A DNA stretch of 64,000 nt, taken from Lota lota (Eukaryota; Chordata; Actinopteri; Gadiformes; Lotidae). Location: positions 1 to 64,000 of the forward strand of contig JACYXH010000517.1 of NCBI GenBank assembly GCA_026745465.1, in the 5' to 3' direction. Each line of letters opens with the position of its first letter. The first letter of the stretch is position 1. A model generated the notes under the pieces. That model was not told the DNA's origin. It did no database searches and saw only the letters and a program-made list of their open reading frames with translations. A program made the position numbers and the translations under genes. This document shows, one piece after another, positions 12,881-26,920 of the stretch.

Positions 12881-13011
12881 CTGTGAAATAAAACAGTTTT
12901 TACTGTTTGGCTTATGTGTACAACTCAACCAAATACAAAGGATGCGTGTTCGGCTACATTCATTCACGTATATCCTCCATTATCCGGGCTTTACAGACAC
13001 AAGCGGAGCTA

Positions 13012-13048
13012 GAAACACATGAGGGAGTACTACGTCCTCATGTGTTTC
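13012..13048. repeat. Hairpin repeated in each array unit (representative)
   Basis: GAAACACATGAGG and CCTCATGTGTTTC form a perfect 13-bp stem around an 11-nt loop. The same hairpin is present about 130 bp from every B cassette, and in looser form beside B0 near 11.80-11.84 kb. Confidence 0.75.
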
Positions 13049-13511
13049 AGCGCCACTTGCATACTGTTGGCGTCCCTAAAGGACTTTAAACCAACCCGAG
13101 TAATAGCTAAATACATGAATGAATGTTGACCTATAACACCGCATTAACACACTTCTTATAAGAAATATGGTGGGTTTTAAACTATAGCCATCATAAAGAA
13201 ATACTTATCAGATAGCTGACAGCAAGGACCTCCAGCTGACCACCGCAAGGACCTCCAGCTGACCACCGCAAGGACCTCCAGCTGCAACGCCTCAGTCATT
13301 CTGAAAGTTCAAACGTCTTTTATTTGCACACAGAACATTTGTTCTCCCATCATGATAAAAATATGTATTTTACTCCAGTAATGCTATAGCTCATTCAGAT
13401 GGCTACACTTTATTTTACATGGACCTTCTTCCACACAGCGTAGCCTTGATTGAAGCTGGAATTACAATCATCAATACAAAAATTAAAGAGATGTGCTGAT
13501 CAATGTCTCAC

Positions 13512-13943
13512 CTTGTTGGACTGTACCGCTCCTGGTCTTCACTCCACCTGCAGCTCCAAGCGCCAGTCCTGCATCGGACAGCTCTGTAGAACCCTGCTCT
13601 AGACTACAACATGACCCAAAAATACAGTTCATTACTTTGCTAATCCATGGAAACGTGTTGAGTACTGTGAAATATCTGAATGAATGTTGACCTACACAAC
13701 TGCATTAACACTTACAATAAATAGGTCAGGTTTTAAACTAAAGCGTACACATAAAACACTAAATCAAATGACCAGAAAGGTGACTCTTCTATCTTACTGG
13801 TGGTTGTGTTGTACTCTGCTTTGACGTTAGTGAAGCCTCTCTGGATCAGAGGCCAGGGAACCGTTTGTGGGATGAGACGTCAGGAGTGCCATTCTCCTGG
13901 AGGTGCTGTCGGATCTCTGTCTGGGGCCGCTGTGGTTCCGCTC
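13512..13943 (-). other. Array unit 2: exon cassettes B and A
   Basis: B is 13798-13943 with an intact acceptor and donor. A is about 13512-13598 with donor GTGAGA. Its acceptor end differs from other A copies: it has a GTAGTCTAG-like acceptor and the word AGCAGGGTTCTACAGAG, shared only with the truncated A10 copy near 27.7 kb. That points to gene conversion or common descent between these two copies. Confidence 0.5.
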
Positions 13944-14280
13944 CTGTGAAATAAAACAGTTTTTACTGTTTGGCTTATGTGTACAACTCAACCAAATACA
14001 ATGGATGCGTGTTTGGCCACATTCATTCACGTATATCCTCCATTATCCGGGCTTTACAGACACAAGCGGAGCTAGAAACACATGAGGGAGTACTACGTCC
14101 TCATGTGTTTCAGCGCCACTTGCACACTGTTGGTGTCCCTAAAGGACTTTAAACCAACCCGAGTAATAGCTAAATACGTGAATGAATGTTGACCTATAAC
14201 ACTGCATTAACACACTTCTTATAAGAAATATGGTGGGTTTTAAACTATAGCCATCATAAAGAAATACTTATCAGATAGCT

Positions 14281-15605
14281 GACAGCAAGGACCTCCAGCT
14301 GACCACCACGAGGACCTCCAAATGCATAGCTTCAATCCTTCTGAAAGTTCAAACGTGTTTTATTTGCAACCAATAGTTTTAAACTACAGCCATAAAGAAA
14401 TACTTATCAAATAGCTGACATCAAGGACCTCCAGCTGACCACCGCAAGGACCTCCAGCTGACCACCGCAAGGACCTCCAGCTGACCACCGCAAGGACCTC
14501 CAGCTGCATCGCCTCAGTCCTGAAAGTTCAAACATATTCTATTTGCACACGGAACATTTGTACAACCGTTTTAAACTATAGCCATTAATCACATATCAAA
14601 TCATAAATCAAGTAGCTGACCTCCACTGAAAAGAGCTCCAGCTGACCAACACAAGGACCTCCAGCTGACCACCACAAGGACCTCCAGCTGCATCGCCTCA
14701 GTCCTTCTGAAAGTTCAAACGTGTTTTATTTGCACACAGAACATTTGTACACAACAGTTTTAAACTATAGCCATAAATCAAATCATAAATCAAATAGCTG
14801 ACCTCCACCGCAAACACCTCAGGCTGACCACCGCAAGGACCTCCAGCTGACCACCACAAGGACCTCCAGCCGCATAGCCTCAATCCTTCTGAAAGTTCAA
14901 ACGTGTTTTATTTGCACACAACAGTTTTAAACTACAGCCATAAAGAAATACTTATCAAATAGCTGACATCAAGGACCTCCATCTGACCACCGCAAGGACC
15001 TCCAGCTGACCACCGCAAGGACCTCCAGCTGACCACCGCAAGGACCTCCAGCTGCATCGCCTCAGTCGTTCTGAAAGTTCAAACGTGTTTTATTTGCACA
15101 CACACAAAACATTTGTACACAACAATTTTAAACTTTAGCCAAAAAGAAATATTTATTAAGTGGCTGAAAGCAAGGACCTCCAGCTAACCACAAGGACCTC
15201 CAGCTGACCACCGCAAGGACCTCAGCCTGACCACCGCAAGGACCTCCAGCTACATCGCCTCAGTCCTTCTGAAAGTTCAAATGTGTTTTATTTGCACACA
15301 GAAAATTTTTACACAAGTTTTAAACTATAGCCATTAATCACATATCAAATCCTAAATCAAATAGCTGACCTCCACCACAAAGACCTCCAGCTGACCAACG
15401 CAAGGACCTCAGGCTGACCACCGCAAGGACCTCCAGCTGCATCGCCTCAGTCCTTCTGAAACTTCAAACGAGTTTTATTTGCACTCACTGTTTTAAACTA
15501 CAGCCATAAAGAAATACTTATCAGATAGCTGACATCAAGGACCTCCAGCTGACCACCGCAAGGACCTCCATCTGACCACCGCAAGGACCTCCATCTGCAT
15601 CACCT
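14281..15605. repeat. Dense 23-bp minisatellite block in array
   Basis: Runs of the 23-mer containing AAGGACCTCCAGCTG alternate with a spacer holding TTTTAAACTATAGCC or its ACAGCC variant, about every 150-250 bp. Similar blocks occupy 16.6-17.2, 18.2-19.6, 20.6-22.0, 22.97-24.15 and 27.25-27.49 kb. Confidence 0.85.
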
Positions 15606-15822
15606 CAGCCCTTCTGAAAGTTCAAATGTGTATTATTTGCACACTGAACATTTGATCTCCCCGTCACGATGCAAATATGTATTTTACTCCAATAATGCTT
15701 ATAGCTCACTCAGATGGCTACACTTTATTTTACATGGACCTTCTTCCACACAGTGTAGTCTTGATTGAAGATGGAATTACATTAGTAATAAGAAATTAGA
15801 GACGTGTGGTTCCTTGTCACAC

Positions 15823-16264
15823 CCCTTCTGCATCTCTTGGACTGCACCGCTCCTGGCCTTCCCTCCACCTGCAGCTCCCAGCGCCGGTCCTGGATCGGAC
15901 AGCTCTGTACAACACAACTCTTGCCTAAAACATGAACATAAAATACTGTTCATTACTTTGCTAATCCATGGAAACGTCTTGAGTACTGTGATATATCTGA
16001 ATGAATGTTGACCTACACAACTGCATTAACACTTACAATAAATAGGTCAGGTTTTAAACTAAAGCGTACACATAAAACACTAAATCAAATGACCAGAAAG
16101 GTGACTCTTCTATCTTACTGGTGGTTGTGTTGTACTCTGCTTTGACGTTAGTGAAGCCTCTCTGGATCAGAGGCCAGGGAACCGTTTGTGGGATGAGACG
16201 TCAGGAGTGCCAATCTCCTGGAGGTGCTGTCGGATCTCTGTCTGGGGCCGCTGTGGTTCCGCTC
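15823..16264 (-). other. Array unit 3: exon cassettes B and A
   Basis: B is 16119-16264 with intact sites. A is about 15823-15924 with a weakened donor (GTGTGA instead of GTGAGA, with an extra G). This is the only clearly damaged splice donor among the full units. Unit 3 lies 2321 bp from unit 2 because of extra 23-mer blocks at 14.3-15.6 kb. Confidence 0.45.
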
Positions 16265-17415
16265 CTGTGAAATAAAACAGTTTTTACTGTTTTGCTTATG
16301 TGTAAAACTCAACCAAATACAAAGGATGCGTGTTTGGCCACATTCATTCACGTATATTTTCCATTATCTGGGCTTTACAGACACAAGCGGAGCTAGAAAC
16401 ACATGAGGGAGTACTACGTCCTCATGTGTTTCAGCGCCACTTGCATACTGTTGGCGTCCCTAAAGGACTTTAAACCAACCCGAGTAATAGCTAAATACGT
16501 GAATGAATGTTGACCTATAACACTGCATTAACACACTTCTTATAAGAAATATGGTGGGTTTTAAACTATAACCATCATAAAGAAATACTTATCAGATAGC
16601 TGACAGCAAGGACCTCCAGCTGACCAACACAAGGACCTCCAGCTGACCACCGCAAGGACCTCCAGCTGACCACCACAAGGACCTCCAAATGCATTGCCTC
16701 AATCCTTCTGAAAGTTCAAACGTGTTTTATGTGCAACCAACAGTTTTAAACTACAGCCATAAAGAAATACTTATCGAATAGCTGACATCAAGGACCTCCA
16801 GCTGACCACCGCAAGGACCTCCAGCTGACCACCACAAGGACCTCCAGCTGCATCGCCTCAGTCCTGAAAGTTCAAACATATTCTATTTGCACACGGAACA
16901 TTTGTACACAAGTTTTAAACTATAGCCATTAATCACATATCAAATCATAAATCAAGTAGCTGACCTCCACTGAAAAGAGCTCCAGCAGACCAACACAAGG
17001 ACCTCCAGCTGCATCACCTCAGTCCTGAAAGTTCAAACGTGTTTTATTTGCACACAACAGTTTTAAACTACAGCCATAAAGAAATACTTATCAAATAGCT
17101 GACATCAAGGACCTCCAGCTGACCACCGCAAGGACCTCCAGCTGACCACCACAAGGACCTCCATCTGACCACCGCAAGGAACTCCAGCTGCATCGCCTCA
17201 GTCCTTCTGAAAGTTCAAATGTGTATTATTTGCACACTGAACATTTGATCTCCCCGTCATGATGCAAATATGTATGTTACTCCAATAATGCTTATAGCTC
17301 ACTCAGATGGCTACACTTTATTTTACATGGACCTTCTTCCACACAGTGTAGTCTTGATTGAAGATGGAATTACATTAGTAATAAGAAATTAGAGACGTGT
17401 GGTTCATTGTCTCAC

Positions 17416-17856
17416 CCTTCTGCATCTCATGGACTGTACCGCTCCTGGCCTTCCCTCCACCTGCAGCTCCCAGCGCCGGTCCTGGATCGGACAGCTCTGT
17501 ACAACACCACTCTTGCCTAAAACATGAACATAAAATACTGTTCATTACTTTGCAAATCCATGGAAACGTCTTGAGTACTGTGATATATCTGAATGAATGT
17601 TGACCTACACAACTGCATTAACACTTACAATAAATAGGTCAGGTTTTAAACTAAAGCGTACACATAAAACACTAAATCAAATGACCAGAAAGGTGACTCT
17701 TCTATCTTACTGGTGGTTGTGTTGTACTCTGCTTTGACGTTAGTGAAGCCTCTCTGGATCAGAGGCCAGGGAACCGTTTGTGGGATGAGACGTCAGGAGT
17801 GCCATTCTCCTGGAGGTGCTGTCGGATCTCTGTCTGGGGCCGCTGTGGTTCCGCTC
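17416..17856 (-). other. Array unit 4: exon cassettes B and A
   Basis: B is 17711-17856 (GTAAGA donor). A is 17416-17516 (101 bp, donor GTGAGA, ending AGATGCAGAAGG before the donor). Unit 4 and unit 5 are offset by exactly 2418 bp in both cassettes and look almost identical. Confidence 0.5.
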
Positions 17857-19833
17857 CTGTGAAATAAAACAGTTTTTACTGTTTGGCTTATGTGTACAAC
17901 TCAACCAAATACAATGGATGCGTGTGTGGCCACATTCATTCACGTATATCCTCCATTATCCGGGTTTTACAGACACAAGCGGAGCTAGAAACACATGAGG
18001 GAGTACTACGTCCTCATGTGTTTCAGCGCCACTTGCATACTGTTGGCGTCCCTAAAGGACTTTAAACCAACCCGAGTAATAGCTAAATACGTGAATGAAT
18101 GTTGACCTATAACACTGCATTAACACACTTCTTATAAGAAATATGGTGGGTTTTAAACTATAGCCATCATAAAGAAATACTTATCAGATAGCTGACAGCA
18201 AGGACCTCCAGCTGAACACCGCAAGGACCTCCAGCTGCATCGCCTCAGTCCTGAAAGTTTAAACGTGTTTTATTTGCACACAGAACATTTGTACACAACA
18301 GTTTTTAACTATAGCCATAAATCAAATCATAAATCAAATAGCTGACCTCCACCGCAAAGACTTCGGGCTGACCACCGCAAGGACCTCCAGCTGACTACCA
18401 CAAGGACCTCCAAATGCATAGCTTCAATCCTTCTGAAAGTTCAAACGTGTTTTATTTGCAACCAACAGTTTTAAACTACAGCCATAAAGAAATACTTATC
18501 AAATAGCTGACATCAAGGACCTCCAGCTGACCACCGCAAGGACCTCCAGCTGACCACCGCAAGGACCTCCAGCTGACCACCGCAAGGACCTCCAGCTGAC
18601 CACCGCAAGGACCTCCAAATGCATAGCCTCAAGCCTTCTGAAAGTTCAAACGTGTTTTATTTGCAACCAACAGTTTTAAACTACAGCCATAAAGAAATAC
18701 TTATCAAATAGCTGACATCAAGGAGGTCCAGCTGCATCGCCTCAGTCCTGAAAGTTCAAACATGTTCTATTTGCACACAAGTTTTAAACTATAGCCATTA
18801 ATCACATATCAAATCATAAATCAAGTAGCTGACCTCCACTGAAAAGAGCTCCAGCTGACCAACACAAGGACCTCCAGCTGACCACCACAAGGACCTCCAG
18901 CTGCATCGCCTCAGTCCTGAAAGTTCAAACATGTTCGATTTGCACACATGAACATTTGTACACAAGTTTTAAACTATAGCCATTAATCCCATATCAAATC
19001 ATAAATCAAGTAGCTGACCTCCACTGAAAAGAGCTCCAGCTGACCAACACAAGGACCTCCAGCTGACCACCACAAGGACCTCCAGCTGACCACCACAAGG
19101 ACCTCCCGCTGCATCACCTCAGTCCTGAAAGTTCAAACGTGTTTTATTTGCACACAGAACATTTGTACACAACAGTTTTAAACTATAGCCAGAAATCAAA
19201 TCATAAATCAAATAGCTGACCTCCACCGCAAAGACTTCAGGCTGACCACCGCAAGGACCTCCAGCTGACCATCGCAAGGACCTCCAGCTGCATCGCCTCA
19301 GTCCTGAAAGTTCAAACATGTTCTATTTGCACACATGAACATTTATACACAAGTTTTAAACTATAGCCATTAATCACATATCAAATCATAAATCAAGTAG
19401 CTGACCTCCACTGAAAAGAGCTCCAGCAGACCAACACAAGGACCTCCAGCTGCATCACCTCAGTCCTGAAAGTTCAAACGTGTTTTATTTGCACACAACA
19501 GTTTTAAACTACAGCCATAAAGAAATACTTATCAAATAGCTGACATCAAGGACCTCCAGCTGACCACCGCAAGGACCTCCATCTGACCACCGCAAGGAAC
19601 TCCAGCTGCATCGCCTCAGTCCTTCTGAAAGTTCAAATGTGTATTATTTGCACACTGAACATTTGATCTCCCCGTCATGATGCAAATATGTATTTTACTC
19701 CAATAATGCTTATAGCTCACTCAGATGGCTACACTTTATTTTACATGGACCTTCTTCCACACAGTGTAGTCTTGATTGAAGATGGAATTACATTAGTAAT
19801 AAGAAATTAGAGACGTGTGGTTCATTGTCTCAC

Positions 19834-20274
19834 CCTTCTGCATCTCTTGGACTGTACCGCTCCTGGCCTTCCCTCCACCTGCAGCTCCCAGCGCCGGTCC
19901 TGGATCGGACAGCTCTGTACAACACCACTCTTGCCTAAAACATGAACATAAAATACTGTTCATTACTTTGCAAATCCATGGAAACGTCTTGAGTACTGTG
20001 ATATATCTGAATGAATGTTGACCTACACAACTGCATTAACACTTACAATAAATAGGTCAGGTTTTAAACTAAAGCGTACACATAAAACACTAAATCAAAT
20101 GACCAGAAAGGTGACTCTTCTATCTTACTGGTGGTTGTGTTGTACTCTGCTTTGACGTTAGTGAAGCCTCTCTGGATCAGAGGCCAGGGAACCGTTTGTG
20201 GGATGAGACGTCAGGAGTGCCATTCTCCTGGAGGTGCTGTCGGATCTCTGTCTGGGGCCGCTGTGGTTCCGCTC
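19834..20274 (-). other. Array unit 5: exon cassettes B and A
   Basis: B is 20129-20274 and A is 19834-19934. It is a near-perfect copy of unit 4, so it reflects a recent 2418-bp tandem duplication. Downstream the offset changes to 2395 bp because one 23-bp repeat is missing near 20.94-21.01 kb. Confidence 0.5.
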
Positions 20275-22209
20275 CTGTGAAATAAAACAGTTTTTACTGT
20301 TTGGCTTATGTGTACAACTCAACCAAATACAATGGATGCGTGTGTGGCCACATTCATTCACGTATATCCTCCATTATCCGGGTTTTACAGACACAAGCGG
20401 AGCTAGAAACACATGAGGGAGTACTACGTCCTCATGTGTTTCAGCGCCACTTGCATACTGTTGGCGTCCCTAAAGGACTTTAAACCAACCCGAGTAATAG
20501 CTAAATACGTGAATGAATGTTGACCTATAACACTGCATTAACACACTTCTTATAAGAAATATGGTGGGTTTTAAACTATAGCCATCATAAAGAAATACTT
20601 ATCAGATAGCTGACAGCAAGGACCTCCAGCTGAACACCGCAAGGACCTCCAGCTGCATCGCCTCAGTCCTGAAAGTTTAAACGTGTTTTATTTGCACACA
20701 GAACATTTGTACACAACAGTTTTTAACTATAGCCATAAATCAAATCATAAATCAAATAGCTGACCTCCACCGCAAAGACTTCGGGCTGACCACCGCAAGG
20801 ACCTCCAGCTGACTACCACAAGGACCTCCAAATGCATAGCTTCAATCCTTCTGAAAGTTCAAACGTGTTTTATTTGCAACCAACAGTTTTAAACTACAGC
20901 CATAAAGAAATACTTATCAAATAGCTGACATCAAGGACCTCCAGCTGACCACCGCAAGGACCTCCAGCTGACCACCGCAAGGACCTCCAGCTGACCACCG
21001 CAAGGACCTCCAAATGCATAGCCTCAAGCCTTCTGAAAGTTCAAACGTGTTTTATTTGCAACCAACAGTTTTAAACTACAGCCATAAAGAAATACTTATC
21101 AAATAGCTGACATCAAGGAGCTCCAGCTGCATCGCCTCAGTCCTGAAAGTTCAAACATGTTCTATTTGCACACAAGTTTTAAACTATAGCCATTAATCAC
21201 ATATCAAATCATAAATCAAGTAGCTGACCTCCACTGAAAAGAGCTCCAGCTGACCAACACAAGGACCTCCAGCTGACCACCACAAGGACCTCCAGCTGCA
21301 TCGCCTCAGTCCTGAAAGTTCAAACATGTTCGATTTGCACACATGAACATTTGTACACAAGTTTTAAACTATAGCCATTAATCCCATATCAAATCATAAA
21401 TCAAGTAGCTGACCTCCACTGAAAAGAGCTCCAGCTGACCAACACAAGGACCTCCAGCTGACCACCACAAGGACCTCCAGCTGACCACCACAAGGACCTC
21501 CCGCTGCATCACCTCAGTCCTGAAAGTTCAAACGTGTTTTATTTGCACACAGAACATTTGTACACAACAGTTTTAAACTATAGCCAGAAATCAAATCATA
21601 AATCAAATAGCTGACCTCCACCGCAAAGACTTCAGGCTGACCACCGCAAGGACCTCCAGCTGACCATCGCAAGGACCTCCAGCTGCATCGCCTCAGTCCT
21701 GAAAGTTCAAACATGTTCTATTTGCACACATGAACATTTATACACAAGTTTTAAACTATAGCCATTAATCACATATCAAATCATAAATCAAGTAGCTGAC
21801 CTCCACTGAAAAGAGCTCCAGCAGACCAACACAAGGACCTCCAGCTGCATCACCTCAGTCCTGAAAGTTCAAACGTGTTTTATTTGCACACAACAGTTTT
21901 AAACTATAGCCATAAAGAAATACTTATCAAATAGCTGACTTCAAGGACCTCCAGCTGACCACCGCAAGGACCTCCAGCTCCATCGCCTCAGTCCTTCTGA
22001 AAGTTCAAACGTGTTTTATTTGCACATTGAACATTTGTTCTCCCCGTCATGATGCAAATATATATTTTACTCAAGTAATGCTTATAACTCACTCAGATGG
22101 GTACACTTTATTTTACATTTACCTTCTTCCACACAGTGTAGCCTTGATTGAAGATGGAATTACAATCATTACTACTACAATTAAAGAGATGTGCTGTTCA
22201 TTGTCTCAC

Positions 22210-22641
22210 CTTGTTGGACTGTACCGCTCCTGGCCTTCCCTCCACCTGCAGCTCCCAGCGCCGGTCCTGGATCGGACAGCTCTGTACAACACCACTCTTG
22301 CCTAAAACATGAACATAAAATACTGTTCATTGCTTTGCTAATCCATGGAAACGTGTTGAGTACTGTGATATATCTGAATGAATGTTAACCTACACAACTG
22401 CATTGACACTTACAATAAATATGTCAGGTTTTAAACTAAAGCCAACACATAAAACACTAAATCAAATGACCAGAAAGTTGACTCTACTAACTTACTGGTG
22501 GTTGTGTTGTACTCTGCTTTGACGTTAGTGAAGCCTCTCTGGATCAGAGGCCAGGGAACAGTTTGTGGGATGAGACGTCAGGAGTGCCAATCTCCTGGAG
22601 GTGCTGTCAGATCTCTGTCTGGGGCCGCTGTGGTTCTGCTC
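22210..22641 (-). other. Array unit 6: exon cassettes B and A
   Basis: B is 22496-22641 and A is 22210-22301 (92 bp, short 3' end, donor GTGAGA). This A resembles units 1 and 2 in lacking the extra AGATGC segment, so long (101 bp) and short (92 bp) A versions are interspersed along the array. Confidence 0.5.
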
Positions 22642-24365
22642 CTGTGAAATAAAACAGTTTTTACTGTTTGGCTTATGTGTACAACTCAACCAAATACAAT
22701 GGATGCGTGTTTGGCCACATTCATTCACGTATATCCTCCATTATCCGGGCTTTACAGACACAAGCGGAGCTAGAAACACATGAGGGAGTACTACGTCCTC
22801 ATGTGTTTCAGCGCCACTTGCATACTGTTGGCGTCCCTAAAGGACTTTAAACCAACCCGAGTAATAGCTAAATACGTGAATGAATGTTGACCTATAACAC
22901 TGCATTAACACACTTCTTATAAGAAATATGGTGGGTTTTAAACTATAGCCATCATAAAGAAATACTTATCAGATAGATGACAGCAAGGACCTCCAGCTGA
23001 CCAACACAAGGACCTCCAGCTGACCACCGCAAGGACCTCCAGCTGCATCGCCTCAGTCCTTCTGAAAGTTTAAACGTGTTTTATTTGCAACCAAAAGTTT
23101 TAAACTACAGCCATAAAGAAATACTTATCAAATAGCTGACATCAAGGACCTCCAGCTGACCACCGCAAGGACCTCCAGCTGCATCGCCTCAGTCCTGAAA
23201 GTTCAAACATGTTCTATTTGCACACGGAACATTTGTACACAAGTTTTAAACTATAGCCATTAATACCATATCAAATCATAAATCAAGTAGCTGACCTCCA
23301 CTGAAAAGAGCTCCAACTGACCACCACAAGGACCTCCAGCTGACCACCACAAGGACCTCCAGCCGCATAGCCTCAACCCTTCTGAAAGTTCAAACGTGTT
23401 TTATTCGCAATCAACAGTTTTAAACTACAGCCATAAAGAAATACTTATCAAACAGCTGACATCAAGGACATCCAGCTGACCACCGCAAGGACCTCCATCT
23501 GACCACCGCAAGGAACTCCAGCTGACCACCGCAAGGAACTCCAGCTGCATCGCCTCAGTCCTTCTGAAAGTTCAAACGTGTTTTATTTGCACACACAACA
23601 TTTGTACACAACAATTTTAAACTATAGCCAAAAAGAAATATTTATTAAGTGGCTGAAAGCAAGGACCTCCAGCTGACCATAAGGACCTCCAGCTGACCAC
23701 CGCAAGGACCTCAGCCTGACCACCGCAAGGACCTCCATCTGCCCCCAGTAAGGACCTCCATCTGCATCGCCTCTGTCCTTCTGAAAGTTCAAATGTGTTT
23801 TATTTGCACACAAGTTTTAAACTATAGCCATTAATCAAATATCAAATCCTAAATCAAATAGCTGACCTCCACCACAAAGACCTCCAGCTGACCAACGCAA
23901 GGACCTCAGGCTGACCACCGCAAGGACCTCCAGCTGCATCGCCTCAGTCCTTCTGAAAGTTCAAACGAGTTTTATTTGCACTCACTGTTTTAAACTACAG
24001 CCATAAAGAAATACTTATCAGATAGCTGACATCAAGGAGCTCCAGCTGACCACCGCAAGGACCTCCAGCTGACCACCGCAAGGACCTCCATCTGACCACC
24101 GCAAGGACCTCCAGCTGACCACCACAAGGACCTCCATCTGCATCGCCTCAGTCCTTCTGAAAGTTCCAACGTGTTTTATTTGCACACTGAACATTTGTTC
24201 TCCCCGTCACGATGCAAATATGTATTTTACTCCAGTAATGCTTATGGCTCACTCAGATGGCTACACTTTATTTTACATGGACCTTCTTCCACACAGTGTA
24301 GTCTTGATTGAAGATGGAATTACATTAGTAATAAGAAATTAGAGACGTGTGGTTCATTGTCTCAC

Positions 24366-24806
24366 CCTTCTGCATCTCTTGGACTGCACCGCTCCTGGCC
24401 TTCCCTCCACCTGCAGCTCCCAGCGCCGGTCCTGGATCGGACAGCTCTGTACAACACCACTCTTGCCTAAAACATGAACATAAAATACTGTTCAGTACTT
24501 TGCTAATCCATGGAAACATCTTGAGTACTGTGATATATCTGAATGAATGTTGACCTACACAACTGCATTAACACTTACAATAAATAGGTCAGGTTTTAAA
24601 CTAAAGCGTACACATAAAACACTAAATCAAATGACCAGAAAGGTGACTCTTCTATCTTACTGGTGGTTGTGTTGTACTCTGCTTTGACGTTAGTGAAGCC
24701 TCTCTGGATCAGAGGCCAGGGAACCGTTTGTGGGATGAGACGTCAGGAGTGCCAATCTCCTGGAGGTGCTGTCGGATCTCTGTCTGGGGCCGCTGTGGTT
24801 CCGCTC
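24366..24806 (-). other. Array unit 7: exon cassettes B and A
   Basis: B is 24661-24806 and A is 24366-24466 with canonical sites. Units 7, 8 and 9 are compact (1067 and 1047 bp apart) and very similar to each other, suggesting recent expansion at this end of the array. Confidence 0.5.
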
Positions 24807-25432
24807 CTGTGAAATAAAACAGTTTTTACTGTTTGCCTTATGTGTAAAACACAACCAAATACAAAGGATGCGTGTTTGGCCACATTCATTCACGTATATC
24901 CTCCATTATCCGGGCTTTACAGACACAAGCGGAGCTAGAAACACATGAGGGAGTACTACGTCCTCATGTGTTTCAGCGCCACTTGCATACTGTTGGCGTC
25001 CCTAAAGGACTTTAAACCAACCCGAGTAATAGCTAAATACGTGAATGAATGTTGACCTATAACACTGCATTAACACACTTCTTATAAGAAATATGGTGGG
25101 TTTTAAACTATAGCCATCATAAAGAAATACTTATCAGATAGATGACAGCAAGGACCTCCAGCTGACCGCAAGGACCTCCAGCTGACCACCACAAGGACCT
25201 CCAGCTGCATCGCCTCAGTCCTTCTGAAAGTTCAAATGTGTATTATTTGCACACTGAACATTTGTTCTCCCCGTCACGATGCAAATATGTATTTTACTCC
25301 AGTAATGCTTATGGCTCACTCAGATGGCTACACTTTATTTTACATGGACCTTCTTCCACACAGTGTAGTCTTGATTGAAGATGGAATTACATTAGTAATA
25401 AGAAATTAGAGACGTGTGGTTCATTGTCTCAC

Positions 25433-25873
25433 CCTTCTGCATCTCTTGGACTGCACCGCTCCTGGCCTTCCCTCCACCTGCAGCTCCCAGCGCCGGTCCT
25501 GGATCGGACAGCTCTGTACAACACCACTCTTGCCTAAAACATGAACATAAAATACTGTTCAGTACTTTGCTAATCCATGGAAACATCTTGAGTACTGTGA
25601 TATATCTGAATGAATGTTGACCTACACAACTGCATTAACACTTACAATAAATAGGTCAGGTTTTAAACTAAAGCGTACACATAAAACACTAAATCAAATG
25701 ACCAGAAAGGGGACTCTTCTATCTTACTGGTGGTTGTGTTGTACTCTGCTTTGACGTTAGTGAAGCCTCTCTGGATCAGAGGCCAGGGAACCGTTTGTGG
25801 GATGAGACGTCAGGAGTGCCAATCTCCTGGAGGTGCTGTCGGATCTCTGTCTGGGGCCGCTGTGGTTCCGCTC
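25433..25873 (-). other. Array unit 8: exon cassettes B and A
   Basis: B is 25728-25873 and A is 25433-25533, both with intact AG and GT sites. The unit is 1067 bp from unit 7 and nearly identical to it. Confidence 0.5.
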
Positions 25874-26479
25874 CTGTGAAATAAAACAGTTTTTACTGTT
25901 TGGCTTATGTGTAAAACACAACCAAATACAAAGGATGCGTGTTTGGCCACATTCATTCACGTATATCCTCCATTATCCGGGCTTTACAGACACAAGCGGA
26001 GCTAGAAACACATGAGGGAGTACTACGTCCTCATGTGTTTCAGCGCCACTTGCATACTGTTGGCGTCCCTAAAGGACTTTAAACCAACCCGAGTAATAGC
26101 TAAATACGTGAATGAATGTTGACCTATAACACTGCATTAACACACTTCTTGTAAGAAATATGGTGGGTTTTAAACTATAGCCATCATAAAGAAATACTTA
26201 TCAGATAGATGACAGCAAGGACCTCCAGCTGACCACCACAAGGACCTCCAGCTGCATCGCCTCAGTCCTTCTGAAAGTTCAAATGTGTATTATTTGCACA
26301 CTGAACATTTGTTCTCCCCGTCACGATGCAAATATGTATTTTACTCCAGTAATGCTTATGGCTCACTCAGATGGCTACACTTTATTTTACATGGACCTTC
26401 TTCCACACAGTGTAGTCTTGATTGAAGATGGAATTACATTAGTAATAAGAAATTAGAGACGTGTGGTTCATTGTCTCAC

Positions 26480-26920
26480 CCTTCTGCATCTCTTGGACTG
26501 TACCGCTCCTGGCCTTCCCTCCACCTGCAGCTCCCAGCGCCGGTCCTGGATCGGACAGCTCTGTACAACACCACTCTTGCCTAAAACATGAACATAAAAT
26601 ACTGTTCAGTACTTTGCTAATCCATGGAAACATCTTGAGTACTGTGATATATCTGAATGAATGTTGACCTACACAACTGCATTAACACTTACAATAAATA
26701 GGTCAGGTTTTAAACTAAAGCGTACACATAAAACACTAAATCAAATGACCAGAAAGGTGACTATTCTAACTTACTGGTGGTTGTGTTGTACTCTGCTTTG
26801 ACGTTAGTGAAGCCTCTCTGGATCAGAGGCCAGGGAATCGTTTGTGGGATGAGACGTCAGGAGTGCCAATCTCCTGGAGGTGCTGTCGGATCTCTGTCTG
26901 GGGCCGCTGTGGTTCCGCTC
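26480..26920 (-). other. Array unit 9: exon cassettes B and A
   Basis: B is 26775-26920 and A is 26480-26580, with intact splice sites. It is the last complete unit at the high-coordinate end, 1047 bp from unit 8. Confidence 0.5.
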
